This document shows positions 10,716 through 22,233 of a stretch of DNA of 64,000 nt, piece by piece. The translations under genes and the position numbers were made by a program. The stretch spans positions 6,866,963 to 6,930,962 of the forward strand of contig JAQFVV010006208.1 of the NCBI GenBank assembly GCA_028023455.1. Reading direction: 5' to 3'. The stretch is from Epiperipatus broadwayi. Its lineage: Eukaryota; Onychophora; Udeonychophora; Euonychophora; Peripatidae. Within the stretch, counting starts at the first letter, position 1; the number at the start of each line of letters is the position of its first letter. A model generated the notes under the pieces. The model did not search any database and had not been told where the DNA came from. It saw only the letters and a list, made by a program, of their open reading frames with translations.

Positions 10716-11349
10716 GGTATTGTCAAAATTAAATAAGATAAGAAAATTATTCATAATACTTTAACTTTTGAAAAAGATTCTTCAAGACAAATCTTCATGA
10801 CAAATTTTAAAAATGACCTTTATTATTAAATATGTTTCTGAATATCACAAATCAATAATGATTTGTGAAGTTTCCATAATATTTCATTATTGATTGCTAA
10901 AGCTGAAAAACCACATGCATATGGTAATTAAATATGTTTGCCTTTAAGTTTTGAAATTATTAGCACTGTTTTAAATAAATGTTTATTCAATATAATGAAA
11001 ATTATATTTATTACAATGATTATAGATATACTGGATGGAAACTTATATTTGACTAAAAACTATATAACACTAATGTAAAAAGAATAAATAAAATCGCATG
11101 AGTGTGTACATATAAAATTGCACATTATTACGAGACATTAAAGCTCTGTTCTAGAAAAATTAATATGCATAACAAATTAGATTTTGCAATTACAAAAGTA
11201 AGTTAGATATGCCATTTTGCAAGGAGACAATAATAAATACTCTGCATATAAATAAGTCATTCTGATTTTGAGTGCAGATGGAAAAATAATAAAAGATACA
11301 GATAGCATTATCTATAGTTTCTGATAAACAAATTGTAACAAGTATATGC

Positions 11350-11512
11350 ACAAGAGATTGTAAAAGACCCAGAAAGAGACCACATGTGAGATTGATGGAT
11401 GAAATAAGAAAGTGTGCAGGGTGATGTGGAGAAGAGAAGCTAAAGATCGGAGAAGTTGGCTTGAATTTGAAGAGACCATCCTGCAATGGATTGATAACGG
11501 TTGATGATGATG
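11350..11512 (+). pseudogene. LINE 3'-end fragment
   Basis: GAGATTGTAAAAGACCCAGA, then AAGAGACCACATGTGAGATTG and GATGAAATAAGAAAGTGTGC, match on the plus strand the C-terminal coding end of the LINE at 14.9-15.5 kb (RDCKRPRKRP...MDEIRKCAG). It ends in the same TGATGATGATG tail. Frameshifted and short; a 5'-truncated dead copy. Confidence 0.75.
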
Positions 11513-11819
11513 ATATGCACACACATGCATGTCTAAGAATATAAAATATTCTTATTAAATCAATAAAAACTATTCTAATATATAAATGCATGATTATGTA
11601 AAGAATCACATGACATGTTATAATATATATATAATATTCTATTTGTTAATATATCCACCAATATTCACATTAGTGCTTATTGCAATATAAAATAAAACGT
11701 TTTGTTGCCTAGTTCTAATTAGTTTCACTTTTATCATTATAGCTGTTTTTTTTTTTTAAGGCAATAACTAAAAATAGACCTTTAACTGCAAAATTAATTA
11801 TTGAGATATGTCATTATCA

Positions 11820-12010
11820 ATATATATATATATATTATTCATATATATTATTATTATACGTATATTGGTGATTATTTATCTTTTCTGCATGTGTTTGGTC
11901 ATGTGTATCAGTAATATGAGATAGTGTGGATAGTGAAGGGGATTGAAAGTCTGAGTTCAAATCCTCTATATTTACGATTAGGCTCCAGGTATAAGAATGC
12001 CTGGTATTTT
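11820..12010 (+). repeat. HH-1 fragment with Pol III B-box-like sequence
   Basis: The fragment starts in the stem III/stem I part of the ribozyme (ATACGTATATTGGTGATTAT) and runs through GTCATGTGTATCAGTAATAT to TGAGTTCAAATCC, a good match to a tRNA-type B box (GGTTCGANNCC). It continues to CTCCAGGTATAAGAATGCCT. The CUGAUGA part is missing. Confidence 0.65.
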
Positions 12011-12124
12011 AAATCTTATATTATTCACCAGTAAATTTTTTCCACTTTATTTAAATTTAGTTTACTTTTAATGTACAATTATTATTAAACGTATTACATA
12101 TTTTATTCATAAGCAGATGTAAAC

Positions 12125-12835
12125 AATATATATCATATAAACAGTGAGGATTGCCAATTCCTCTACAAGCTTTATGATAAATGCCTAGCCAGAGCCAGCA
12201 CTTAAAATATCTCTGTCAGGAACCCCTCCCCAAACCCCTGACCATGGTTTCGTGCTTTGGCACTCCTCAGAGAGGTGTCAGGGTAGGTTCAGACACTAGA
12301 TCTAAAAATACCAACCCAAAGCTAAGCACTTAGCTAAAAGTTATCTATTGAGTGGAAAATCTGAAATTTTCAGACATGTACATGTCTTCAAACCCAGCTA
12401 TCCAACTCAAATAGCTATATGGGGCTGATAGATCTTCAGCCATGCCACATAGTAGTAGTCATAGCAATATAAAATTGCATAAGACTTTTTGGCAGAGACT
12501 ATAAATAGTCAAAATAAAAGTCATAGATCAATTCATAGATCACATGACCCTATCTCTTAAGCTTGTAAGTTATAAACAGTGAGGATTGCCAATTCCTCTA
12601 CAAGCTTTATGATAAATGCCTAGCCAGAGCCAGCACGAAACCATGGTCAGGGGTTTGGGGAGGGGTTCCTGACAGAGATATTTTAAGTGCTGGCTCTGGC
12701 TAGGCATTTATCATAAAGCTTGTAGAGGAATTGGCAATCCTCACTGTTTATAACTTACAAGCTTAAGAGATAGGGTCATGTGATCTATGAATTGATCTAT
12801 GACTTTTATTTTGACTATATATATATCATATCTTT
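12125..12835. repeat. HH-3 composite foldback, long copy
   Basis: A unit starting TAAACAGTGAGGATTGCCAA and carrying the ribozyme region (12225-12287) is followed by family-specific sequence (CACTAGATCTAAAAATACCA ... GTAGTAGTCATAGCAATATA). Then comes an inverted pair of the terminal part (about 12500-12610 against 12690-12830) with ends CATAGATCACATGACCCTAT and its complement. At 12630-12660 the second unit resumes inside the ribozyme after a junction at GCAC, so it has GAAA and stem III but no CUGAGGA. Confidence 0.75.
12225..12287 (-). ncRNA. hammerhead ribozyme candidate, HH-3 family, canonical core
   Basis: On the minus strand: CUGAGGA (complement of 12264-12270), stem II GUGC/GCAC with CAAA tetraloop (12252-12263), and GAAA (12248-12251). 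Stem III is the loopless palindrome ACCAUGGU (12241-12248), then cleavage base C17 (12240). The proximal stem I is AGGGGU/ACCUCU (12234-12239 with 12271-12276, one G·U). After an internal loop a distal helix GGGGAGG/CCUACCC (12225-12231 with 12281-12287) has one mismatch. Unlike HH-2, stem II joins the core directly with a G-C pair, as in textbook hammerheads. Confidence 0.8.
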
Positions 12836-12969
12836 CATTTTTTCTCATTTGTAGCATCATTTAAGCCAAGAACTGTAAAAATAGTAAATTATGTAATGAA
12901 AAAAATTATTCAGAACAAAAGTAGCAGAACAAAACTTATTTTTTAGTAGAAAAAGATTTAAAAAAAAAA

Positions 12970-13500
12970 AACAACAACGCCAAATAAAAATAAGATAGAC
13001 TTGGCAAACCATTTTTAACAATGATTTCAAATCACACGTGGAATCTGATAGCTATATGAGAGGGAAATAGCAATGTGAAATAAATACAGTGAAATGACAG
13101 ACAATGAAATGAAAAGCTAAATGTTTGCATTAGTCTCTTATCAAGAAATATTTGTAATCAGCAAATATTTCTTGGAATGTATCGATCGCAATGTTCTACC
13201 GCAAATTAATGTAAATTTATTAATTAAATTTACCACTTATCAGTTAGCGGTCTAAATATATTTCTCTAATACATTTTCTATTTTTTCTGGAGTGCACAAA
13301 CTTATATTAATATAAAATTTAAGATTTTTTAAAAAAAACTTATAAATGAAAATAAGATAGACTTAGAAAATCATTTTTAACAATGATTTCATACAACATG
13401 GATTCTGATAGCTATAAGGGAGGGAAAAAACAATGTGAAATAAATAGAATGAAATGATAGACAATGAAAGGAAAAGCTAAATGTTTGCCATTTAATGTTT
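12970..13500 (+). repeat. diverged direct duplication of about 155 bp
   Basis: 12975-13130 and 13335-13495 share AAATAAGATAGACTT, ATTTTTAACAATGATTTCA, TCTGATAGCTATA, AATGTGAAATAAATA and GACAATGAAA...GAAAAGCTAAATGTTTGC in the same order, about 360 bp apart. No coding sense; origin unknown. Confidence 0.65.
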
Positions 13501-13939
13501 AGAAAGTCTGAAAATCACATTACGAAAGATAACAGGATTTCATTTATGATGTTAAAATTTAGAAGAAAAATAAAAAAGTGGTTGTGTTCTTATAGATGGG
13601 AAATTATAAATAATATGTTAAAAATATAAAAGATGCTAAAACAGAGCAGAATAATGACATTAAGAAAAGCAGTATGGAAGGTATTATGGAGAACTTCTGG
13701 AAACTTTTGCAATACATGACTTAATAGTTTTGTTATTTTAATGCTGAAAATTTATAGAAAGAGCAACGTAAGCCATATTGAAATGAATTGGGAAAATAGC
13801 TTAAATAATTGCAAAATTAAATACTTTGAAATATTTATGAAAATTGAAAAGAATTACTATTGACAACATTATATATCAAAAAGGATATAGAGCAAAATTA
13901 GAATAAAGAAATGAACAGGGTAAAAAATTGACTTATAAA

Positions 13940-14145
13940 ACATAGGAAAATGGATTTGAACACAAACTTTCAAGCATGAAATACATATATTAGAGATCAT
14001 TTATCTTTTTCATATTATGTGGACATGTGTATTGATTATATAGGATAAAGTGGATGATTGAAGGGAGCTTGAGTTTGAAAGTCTGGGTTCAAATCCCTGA
14101 TAATTACATCTAGATCAAGCATATAATCTATACTTGTATTTAAAT
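13940..14145 (+). repeat. HH-1 fragment
   Basis: It begins at AGCATGAAATACATATATTA, i.e. the 3' half of the ribozyme, and runs to the B-box-like GGGTTCAAATCCC (14085-14097). The CUGAUGA half is absent. A short inverted TGAACACAAACTTTCAAGCA precedes it. Confidence 0.65.
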
Positions 14146-14160
14146 AAAACTTTATTTTTA

Positions 14161-14823
14161 TGGATTGCCAAATCCATATAATATTAATATCATCTATGTC
14201 CTTTATTACTTTTTACAATGCTTTTTTACAAACAACAGTTTCGATTGCCCCAGCAATCTTCTTCAGAATTATAACAAACACAATACAAATACAAGAATAC
14301 AAATATATATGAACATATAATTTTACAATATATATATATATTCTATCTTATAATCATTATTTATATACCCACATATATCTTAAAATAGCTCTCTATATAA
14401 TTATTACCTTTGTATATATTATACATTTTACTTTTTTATATTTTATATCTATCAATTAATACTTCCTATAATCATATATATATATATAATTTTTATTTCA
14501 TTTATTTTTATTACTTTTATTTAAATATATATATATGATTATAGGAAGTATTGATAGATATAGAATATAAAAAAAGTAAAATGTATAATATATACAAAGG
14601 TACTAATTATATATAGAGAGCTATATAAAGATACATGTGGGTATGTAAATAATTATTATAAGATAGAATGTACATATGTTCATGTATATTTGTATTCTTG
14701 TATTTGTATTGTGTTTGTTATAATTCTGAAGAAGATTACTGGGGCAATTGAAACTGTCGATAGTAAAAAAGCATTGTAAAAAGTAATAACGAATATAGAT
14801 GATATTAATATTATTTAAATAAA
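14161..14823. repeat. large foldback with AT-rich centre and CGAAAC signature
   Basis: The arms share CATATAATATTAATATCATC and TATATTATACATTTTACTTT, plus a conserved motif. On the minus strand at the left and plus strand at the right it reads TTCTGAAGAAGATTGCTGGG and then GCAATCGAAAC (left) or a diverged form (right). This gives CUGAAGA, a GAUUGC/GCAAUC stem and GAAA, close to a hammerhead core but with an extra A before stem II and a poor stem I. Confidence 0.65.
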
Positions 14824-14930
14824 ACAGTAAAATATAAATTATTGTTATATATATTGAAAAGATATATACAATACACATTTTTAATATTATTAAATATTAT
14901 TTAACTTTATTTTTTGACAAATATGTACGC

Positions 14931-15521
14931 TTATAAATAATATAACATATCATCATCATCATTATTAATCCACTGCAGGATGAAGGTCTCTACAAGTTCA
15001 ATCCATCTTCTCTGATCTTTAGCTTCTCTTCTCCATATCACTCCTGCACACTTTCTTATTTCATCCATCCATTTCATATGTGGTCTCTTTCTGGGTCTTT
15101 TACAATCTCTTGGAATCCAGTTTAAGATTTCAAGTGTCCATCTATTACCATCTCTTCTAGCAATATGTCCAGCCCAACTCCACTTCAATCTTTTAATTTT
15201 TTCGATGAGGTCGATAACACCTGTTTGTTTTCTTACCCATATATTGCGTTTTCGATCTCTTCTTGTTACTATCAACACGCATCTCTCCATACTTCTTTGA
15301 ATGGTCTGAAGTCTTTGTATTGCTCTTCTATTAAGTGTCCAAATCTCAGATCCAGAAGTAAAAACTTGTAAAACACATTTATTAAAAACTTTCCTTTTCA
15401 AACACGTAGGCATATTTCCTTTTAGTATCACATTATTTTTACCAAAAGCATTCCAACCAAGTTTAATTCTATGATTAATTTCATCCATTATATTTCCATC
15501 TGTGTTAATATATTGTTGCAA
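14931..15521 (-). pseudogene. LINE reverse-transcriptase C-terminal fragment (196 codons open)
   Basis: An uninterrupted minus-strand frame encodes the 3' part of a non-LTR retrotransposon ORF2. Recognisable pieces are YINTDGNIMDEINHRIKLGW near the start, VFNKCVLQVFTSGSEIWTLN (the usual Y-G-S-E-x-W-T-L position), LKWSWAGHIARR, then RDCKRPRKRP and MKWMDEIRK. The frame runs into a GAT-repeat tail (14945-14970). These motifs are standard for RTE/CR1-like element reverse transcriptases downstream of the YxDD catalytic box, which is not in the fragment. The endonuclease and 5' half are missing, as expected for 5' truncation. Related fragments at 11.35, 27.3 and 50.35 kb share the same GAT/TGA tail. 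It is not a host gene. Confidence 0.85.
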
Positions 15522-15807
15522 AAGTAAATACTTTTTTAAAAATTACTTATTTGTAGTCTGATAGGATTATTATTACTACTACTATTACTATTTTTTATGA
15601 TGTTAGGATTAATATCAATTGCGTATGATAAATATTAATTAAATTAATTTAAATTTAGATTCACTTTTAATTTTTGCCTTTGCTTATAAAAATATATTAT
15701 GTTATTGCTGACATTGCAATTAATTTTATACTTTTTTCTTAAATAAAAATTAAATATCTTTTATATGATAAGAAATTAATGACATATCTATATTATACAT
15801 GTTATAG

Positions 15808-16086
15808 TCCGCCCAAAGCTTACAACAGAAAGTGATAGAATTGAAGTTTCATCGGGAGAAACATTAAAACTAATAATAAAATATGATGGTGAACCAGAAC
15901 CTGAAATAACATGGTTTTTCAATGGTCAGTCTCTTGAAGAATCATCCAGAATTAAAATCTCTCAAGAAAATAATATTGGCAGTATTGAAGTCGAATCCGT
16001 TGAAAATGTAGATGACGGTATTTACACAGTCAGAGCTAGTAACCCCACGGGAATTGTAGAAGTTCCTATTACAGTCAAAGTTTTAG
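15808..16086 (+). CDS. Ig I-set exon, older paralogue of the tandem module
   Basis: This 279-nt exon has acceptor AG at 15806-15807 and donor GT at 16087. Both junctions are phase 1; it adds 93 codons. It encodes one Ig I-set domain: RPKLTTESDRIEV, GETLKLIIKYDGEPEPEITW (C-strand Trp), FFNGQSLEESSRIKIS, and VDDGIYTVRASNPTGIVEVP. The F-strand D-x-G-x-Y-x-x-R-A-x-N-x-x-G signature is clear. Both disulfide cysteines are replaced (B strand Ile, F strand Val), as often seen in cytosolic muscle Ig domains. The domain is followed 258 bp later by its partner Fn3 exon. It is clearly homologous to the four downstream Ig exons but the most divergent, so this pair probably predates the tandem amplification. 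Confidence 0.93.
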
Positions 16087-16344
16087 GTATCATGGACATT
16101 ACATAAAATATTTTAAATTTGGTTTTTTTACAAGCAATTAAGTGTTCTTTAAAAAGCCTACTAAATTATTTCTTTAATAATATATAAAATTTAAAAATAC
16201 AAATTTAAAAAATCATGCGCTTAATAAACACTTTTTTTTTTAGATTGGTTTTATTTAAACTAACATTTAAAATTAAGTTTAAACAATAGCACATTATTTA
16301 TTATATTACATTAATAATAATTTTTCATTTCACATACACTACAG

Positions 16345-16644
16345 ATGTTCCATCCGCACCTTACAATCTACATGTAACAGAAATTACAGAAGACACAGTG
16401 ACACTATTCTGGGAAACTCCCAAAAAAGACGGTAACAGAGAAGTTTTAAAATACATGGTAGAGAAAAAAAATGTTGAACATAATACTTGGCAGAGAGTTA
16501 ATTCTACAGTAGATCTTAATTATACTATATCTAATCTCACTGAAGGAAATGAATATGAATTTCGAGTTTCCGCTATAAATGAATTAGGGTCGAGCGAACC
16601 TGCAGTTGTTGGACCTATATTAGTCCAATCTGGTGAAGCTGCTG
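16345..16644 (+). CDS. Fn3 exon paired with the Ig exon at 15.8 kb
   Basis: This 300-nt exon has acceptor ACAG ending at 16344 and donor GT at 16645. Both junctions are phase 1; it adds 100 codons. It encodes one Fn3 domain: VPSAPYNLHVTEITEDTVTL, FWETPKKDGN (B-strand Trp), REVLKYMVEKKNVEHNTWQR, YTISNLTEGNEYEFRVSAIN, ELGSSEPAVVGPILVQ. The YxVEK, W(Q)R, L-x-E-x-x-E-Y-E-F-R-V-x-A-x-N and G-x-S-E-P motifs are those of titin/twitchin Fn3 repeats. The usual DDGG turn is shortened to KKDGN. The next coding exon is 13 kb away across a repeat-filled intron. Confidence 0.93.
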
Positions 16645-17039
16645 GTAAGAATTCATAGAATTTTTAACATATTTATCAATTGGATTTTATAAACATTTAC
16701 TAATATTTGGCATTTTGAATTAAAATGATTTTTGCTATGTAATTTGTCTTTTTATATGTGTTGTTATGAATACATGTATTTATAATATTTTTATTCTCAC
16801 TCTTACGATAACCCAAATATATCTGGATAGAGATCATTAATGATTTTGTTGCTGAAGTTTTACGTTTCTAAATTAATATACTTATTAGAGCATATAGATG
16901 TACTTAAATAAAATGGCAATAAACATCATTTAGTTCACAAAAAGTAGATAAATAAAATAAATTAATAATTGTTAGCGATTAATTTTTCTATTGTTGTTTT
17001 CAGCTTAAGATAGAATATTTATATATTAGTTAAATATTT
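16645..17039. other. intron sequence, no feature seen
   Basis: AT-rich sequence without recognisable repeats or reading frames. Confidence 0.5.
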
Positions 17040-17510
17040 GCAATTTGAGAGCCCTCTAGACAGCTATCATTACATCTGATTGGCTGTCATACAAGCTTTC
17101 TAAAAAAGTGCATGCGAGAGGTTTCAGCTTTCAATTTAATTTCAAACTGTTTGCGCTTTATAAATAAATATTATTTACATACGTTACTGCCAATTCATAA
17201 CATCTGAAAAACTACTTCATAGTAAATCGTAAGATTTCACACTGCTTGTTTATAAATAAGATTCAGTGAATTAAATGTGAAGATATTTAAAGCTTCACGC
17301 TCTCAAGTCAAAATGCTTTAAACTGGCTTATATATATAGAAAGTTAAGGAAAGAAAAGGGTCAAACCATCCTTTTCTTGTAAAATCTCTGTCTTGTGTTG
17401 AGATTTTAGAGTCCTCTAGACAGCTATTATTACATCTGATTGGCTGTCATATAAGCATTCTAAAAAAGTGCATGCAAGAGGTTTCAGCCTTTCAATTTAA
17501 TTTTAAACAT
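17040..17510 (+). repeat. direct repeat pair of about 100 bp
   Basis: 17047-17150 and 17405-17510 share CCTCTAGACAGCTATXATTA, CATCTGATTGGCTGTCATA and AAAAAAGTGCATGCxAGAGGTTTCAGC. The intervening part (17250-17390) contains CTTCACGCTCTCAAGTC and a TATATAGAAAGTT stretch related to the hairpin family seen at 7.9 and 54.9 kb. Confidence 0.65.
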
Positions 17511-17839
17511 TTAATATAATTTTTTAGTTGTGTTCATTAAAGTTTCACATAGAAATGTTTAATACCAAAGACATATAGAATAAGAATAGATGAGTTTATA
17601 AATCCTAGTTCACTTTTGGAAATCCATTTTGAAAAAGAAAATCCTATTATCTTTGCGAAACAAAAATTGATTTACGTTTAAATTGATTATATTTTGATAA
17701 TGTGAACTATTGAAAAACGCATAGAAATAACAATAGAGAATCTATCTTACATCACAACAACATTTTATCAAAGTAAAGTTTTTATTCAACATTCTTATTT
17801 TCTTTCACTACCTTTTCTGCACTGTCTACATTAGTATAA

Positions 17840-18015
17840 ATATACAGGCAAGCAATACTAACATGTTTATCCATCTAACATGAGCTGGAACTCACAAAAT
17901 GTACTTCAAACCCAGTCAAGCCCAAGATTTAGGTCAGGGACCAGCCTGGATTCGAACTCACTCTCTAAGCCCCAGACCTAACACCTACTGAATAACATAA
18001 TAGTGATGGCACATG
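17840..18015 (-). repeat. tRNA-like SINE fragment
   Basis: On the minus strand, GTTAGGTCTGGGGCTTAGAG is followed by GTGAGTTCGAATCCAGGCTG, an excellent Pol III B box (GTTCGAATCC). Downstream are GGTCCCTGACCTAAATCTTG and TGAGTTCCAGCTCATG. It does not fold as a complete tRNA by eye. Confidence 0.5.
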
Positions 18016-18329
18016 AGAATTAATCTTAATCCGGCCGACTAGCAAAGCTGAGCAAAACAATGAGACATCTATTAACTATGATTATATTAAAATATACATA
18101 AGCATTGCTGTAATATGTGGAAGTGGAGGAAAAGGAATTCGAACTACTCAAATAAGTTAGACAATAAAATATAATTTAATATACTGACAAATTATTATAC
18201 ATTTATAAATTAAGTACATTAGTATGTGCGTGAATGAGCAAGCAGTAGATGATTACATAGTGTCATTCACGCTATTATTTCTCATATGCTCTTTATTAGC
18301 TAAACGATATATTATAAATGAACACACAT

Positions 18330-18445
18330 CTTTGGTGGGTCCAATATTAAAATGCCAATCAATTATTAGAAAGAAGTTACATAAAATTGCTATTAATGCT
18401 TTGATTTACGGTTCTGAAACATGGTGACTAACATATATTTTTCTA
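18330..18445 (+). pseudogene. small LINE reverse-transcriptase scrap
   Basis: A plus-strand frame ends KIAINALIYGSETW followed by a stop. The LxYGSExW motif is the conserved block found in the LINE at 15 kb as SGSEIWTL. Only about 25 codons are recognisable. Confidence 0.55.
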
Positions 18446-18839
18446 GGAGTGTTCCGAAATTCATTATACATATGATATAAACTATTTTCATGCCATTGAG
18501 GTTGTGAAAATAAACAAAATACATTTGAAAAACATATTTGAAAATGACATTTGATTAGATGACAAAATATTTAATGAAAATCATTTAATAATAGTAAGAC
18601 GAACGCTTTATTTTTTCCAAGGCACATAGATACTCTTAAATAGATATATAAATCATGATGGTGGGACTATATAAGACTGAAATAAATTTAATTAATAAAA
18701 TAGAAGTAATTGGCACATATATATATATATCTTTTAAGCAAAGCTTAATTTTAATATTAGAGCATTAAAACTGGGTCATGAAGCAAAAGGAATAATAAAT
18801 ACGAAGAAGTTTGCGGTGCTGACATAATAGCCTAAAAAT

Positions 18840-19165
18840 AACTAAGAGGAAAAGGTCGTGCTTCTGGATGAAAAATGAAATCTCACACCCCCTTCTTGGG
18901 TAGTGCTTAGAGAAAAGTGGATAGGCATGGTGTGGCCCAGACTTTTGCTGGTATAACTGACATGAGAGGCCTTTTATCTATACGAAGTGAATATGCATAG
19001 CGTGTGCCAAACTTACGGGATCACCGCCAGAGGCATTTTATACGAAATAAATGTGGTTCCAGATAGCTCAACTATCTATGGAACGAGGTACGAAAAGAAA
19101 TCTATGGGTTCGAACTTGTTGCAACCCCCAGATTAGAAGCACGTAATATATATATATACGAAGAT
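18840..19165 (+). repeat. GC-richer SINE-like repeat with B-box-like sequence
   Basis: GC-richer than its surroundings. CTATGGGTTCGAACTTGTTG carries GGGTTCGAACT, close to a B box, followed by CAACCCCCAGATTAGAAGCA and a TA microsatellite. No second copy was found in the window, so the family is unassigned. Confidence 0.4.
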
Positions 19166-20698
19166 AGGCTAAATGACAGAAACGCAGTAATGATACATGT
19201 CTCTAACAACATTGAATAAATTTTACTGCTTTAAAAATAAATGACCCTTGTTTGAATACTATAATATGCCATGCAATTATAATATATATAGAGAAATTTA
19301 GATTTCATTTACTAAAATATACTTGAAGATTTTATTTAGCAAAGGAAACATTAAGATTTAGATTTCAAATTAATAAAATATACGTTAAGATTTGATTTAG
19401 TAAAAGAAACATTAAGATTTTCCCCCATCCCTTTTTCTGCTAGTTAAAATAAATCAATCTCACCTTCGTTGATTTTACAATAACTGAAATATTTAAATAC
19501 AAGATTTGAAATTTTAAGAGTATGGAAAATATAAGAAGACTGGCAGTTATAGAAAATAATTAATGGGTCACTCTTTCAGAATTGAATAAAAACAAAACAT
19601 TTTAAAAGATTTCAAAGCGTTAATTAGCTTAAGTTCTGGATTTACACCGGTAGAAAATCCAGAGTTAAACAAATATATATATATATTATATTAAAACATA
19701 AATAGAATGTTGGCTCGAAAAACAATCTGGCGAGTATATTAATTAATAATGCATTGTTTTAAATGGACGTTTATAACTTGCTTCATGAAGGTTTACTAAA
19801 AAAAATAGAAAGGATTTTTAGAAAATTCAATTCGTCAGATTGTTTTAGATTGACATATTAATAAGCAAGCAGATATATAAATCAAATAATAAATATATAT
19901 AAATAAATGACCGCACCAAAATTAAAAAGAAGTTAAAGCATATGAGATAGGATTAAATTTATAGAAATTATTGAAAAGCAATTTACATATATATTTAAAA
20001 CAAAAAAAAAAGGCAAAGTTAAAGAATACATGAGAAAACTTGATAGTAGAATTCGAGATTAATTAGGCAAGCTAGATTTAGTTTCAATGGTGGTGGTTTG
20101 AAATAATTTACCTTGCAGTTTTAAGAGTTCAATTTAAAATATTGCAAGTTTTCCTGTGGCAGCAAGCTTCTATTAGCACACTGAAGTTCTTTTTAGACCT
20201 TTCTTCATTTCAGGGCAGCAGGATATTACGGTAGCGGCAGAGGCCACTGAAGAGCGGTGGATTTACTGCTACATCATTTTAAGTTTCACCGCGATGTTAA
20301 CAATCATTTTCACTAGAGTAGCTAATCTAATCTGTTCTCCAAAATTCAGTCATTTTATACTTTTTCTTTTATCAGTTGTTTTTGAAAGATGCAATTGTTA
20401 GATAACGTCCAAAATAAATTCAAATCTATTTCCAGATTAGAAATAGATTTGACAACATGTTTTCAACAAAAGAAAATCTTTAATCTACTTAATCCCATTT
20501 ATTTTAAGTAAAACTTTAATTAAAAAATACCTCCCTTTAATTATTTTTGGACAATTAACAACAGTCACATCTTCCATATTGGATTTTATAAAAAATATAT
20601 AGTTTAATAGAAAAACAAGCAATTTAAAAAGAAAAAGCTAAAAATGACATATAATAAATATTTAAAAACATCAATATTTTGTTAGTAAGTTTTGCTCC
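19166..20698. other. intron sequence, minor tandem duplication only
   Basis: A diverged two-copy tandem repeat (AAACATTAAGATTTAGATTTC with ATAAAATATAC) lies at about 19290-19420. GC-richer DNA at 20200-20300 (GGATATTACGGTAGCGGCAG) has no recognised identity. The remainder is plain AT-rich intron. Confidence 0.45.
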
Positions 20699-20845
20699 TA
20701 TGTATATATTTGAGCCGCATCTATAATACTTTAATAAAAAAGAACTAATAATTAATAAAAAGAATTAATAATAATTTTAAAACATGTTATTGAAACATTA
20801 AATTTTATAATTTAGGCGCGCATCTCAAATATATACATAAAATAT
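20699..20845. repeat. short inverted-repeat element
   Basis: TATGTATATATTTGAG near 20700 is the inverse of CTCAAATATATACATA near 20824-20840, followed inward by CCGCATC against GCGCGCATC-like sequence. The loop is AT-rich. Possible MITE. Confidence 0.45.
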
Positions 20846-22014
20846 ATATACACGACAAAAGGAGCGGGATGGGAAATAGGGATTTAAATCACAGGTTAGT
20901 AGGTAGAAACATGAAGCACAATCTTAAGCTAAGATTGACTGCTTCACAATACTAACATACCCTTCTATGCACGCAAAAACAATATATAATATAAATATAA
21001 ACTTAATTCAAAAAAGCAGATTTGAATTAAATTATTTTGTAGTTTTTAACATATATAGATAATCTGTTGTTCCAATGCAAAATATATAGATAATTTGTTT
21101 AACTTTGTTCTGATAGGGTACTTATATGTGCATTTACACCTTTGAGGAAAACTGATAAGCAAAACTCTCAATTACTTTTGAAACTTTGGGATAATAAAAT
21201 ATTGCTTTTACATTGTATCAGTATTGATTATTTATATTAATGAATTTTTAAAAATTATATATTTGGATCCATACTTTTAAAAACAGCTCTGAATTTTAAA
21301 TATATTACAAAATGAGATATTAGTTTATTTTTGGAAATTAATAATTAATTTATATATATAAAGTAATTTTCAAAAAGAACAAAATATTAAATACACCTTT
21401 ATCTTGGATTATGATGATATTTTATGCAAGGATCACCATAACAATCGGCATCAATTTTTACCCACTATTTTCCAAGAACGGTAGCCATTTTGTAAGATTG
21501 AAGATATTATAGGATAGTAATTTCATAAAGGTATATCATCTAAGTATAACATATGCCTGTTTTAATAACAGTTATAATAAGAAATGGTGATCATGTGATG
21601 TTTATTGGCTAAGGATAACATGGCAGTCTTCATATTAAAAATATACAGTACAGGATTTATTTATTATACAGTATACAATATTATGATTTCATTATAGAAT
21701 TAAAATATGATTAATATATTTACCCAACTCTCTTCCAGCATTCTTGTAAGACAGTAAATGCTTTTATTTGTAACATATCCAAAATAAAAAAGCTTTTCAT
21801 CAGTATCAACTATAAAAGCAAAAAAAAAAAATCCATCCATTTCATTCAGTACAATATATAATCAAAAATATACTTTAATCATATGCAGTAACAAAGTGCA
21901 TTAATAATAAAATTTTAAATATGTACATTAGATAAAATATATTCATTCAATTAATTTTGGATCAAAATTCTTATAATGTTATTTTGTCTGCAATTAAAAA
22001 TATGATTATCGTAA
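20846..22014. other. intron sequence with one HH-2 terminal scrap
   Basis: At 21555-21600 GCCTGTTTTAATAACAGTTA ... GAAATGGTGATCATGTGATG is the terminal end of an HH-2 element. The remainder is unremarkable AT-rich sequence. Confidence 0.5.
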
Positions 22015-22017
22015 TTT

Positions 22018-22205
22018 AATTTAGAAGGGATTTGAACTCAGACTTTCAAGCTCTCTACAGCTATCTGCTCCATCTTATACAACTGATACACATTATCACA
22101 CATTATGTCACATGGGTATCAGTCATATAAGATGGAGTGAAAAGATGTAGAGACCTTGGAAGTCTGTTCAAATCACTTCTAAATTACATTAAGTTCAGTA
22201 TAGAC
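22018..22205. repeat. HH-1 tail palindrome
   Basis: Two inverted copies of the B-box-containing HH-1 tail. GGGATTTGAACTCAGACTTTC is at the left and GAAGTCTGTTCAAATCAC at the right, with TCATATAAGATGGAGTGAA and its complement inside. No ribozyme core is present. Confidence 0.6.
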
Positions 22206-22233
22206 AATATAAATTTTACCTTTCTTACTGCAT

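Noticed and set aside
11190-11609. 139-codon minus-strand open frame
   Set aside because: It runs antisense to a LINE 3' fragment; the LINE strand is the meaningful one.
17955-17970. A functional tRNA gene at the GTTCGAATCC box
   Set aside because: No acceptor stem or complete cloverleaf can be drawn; a SINE remnant is the better reading.
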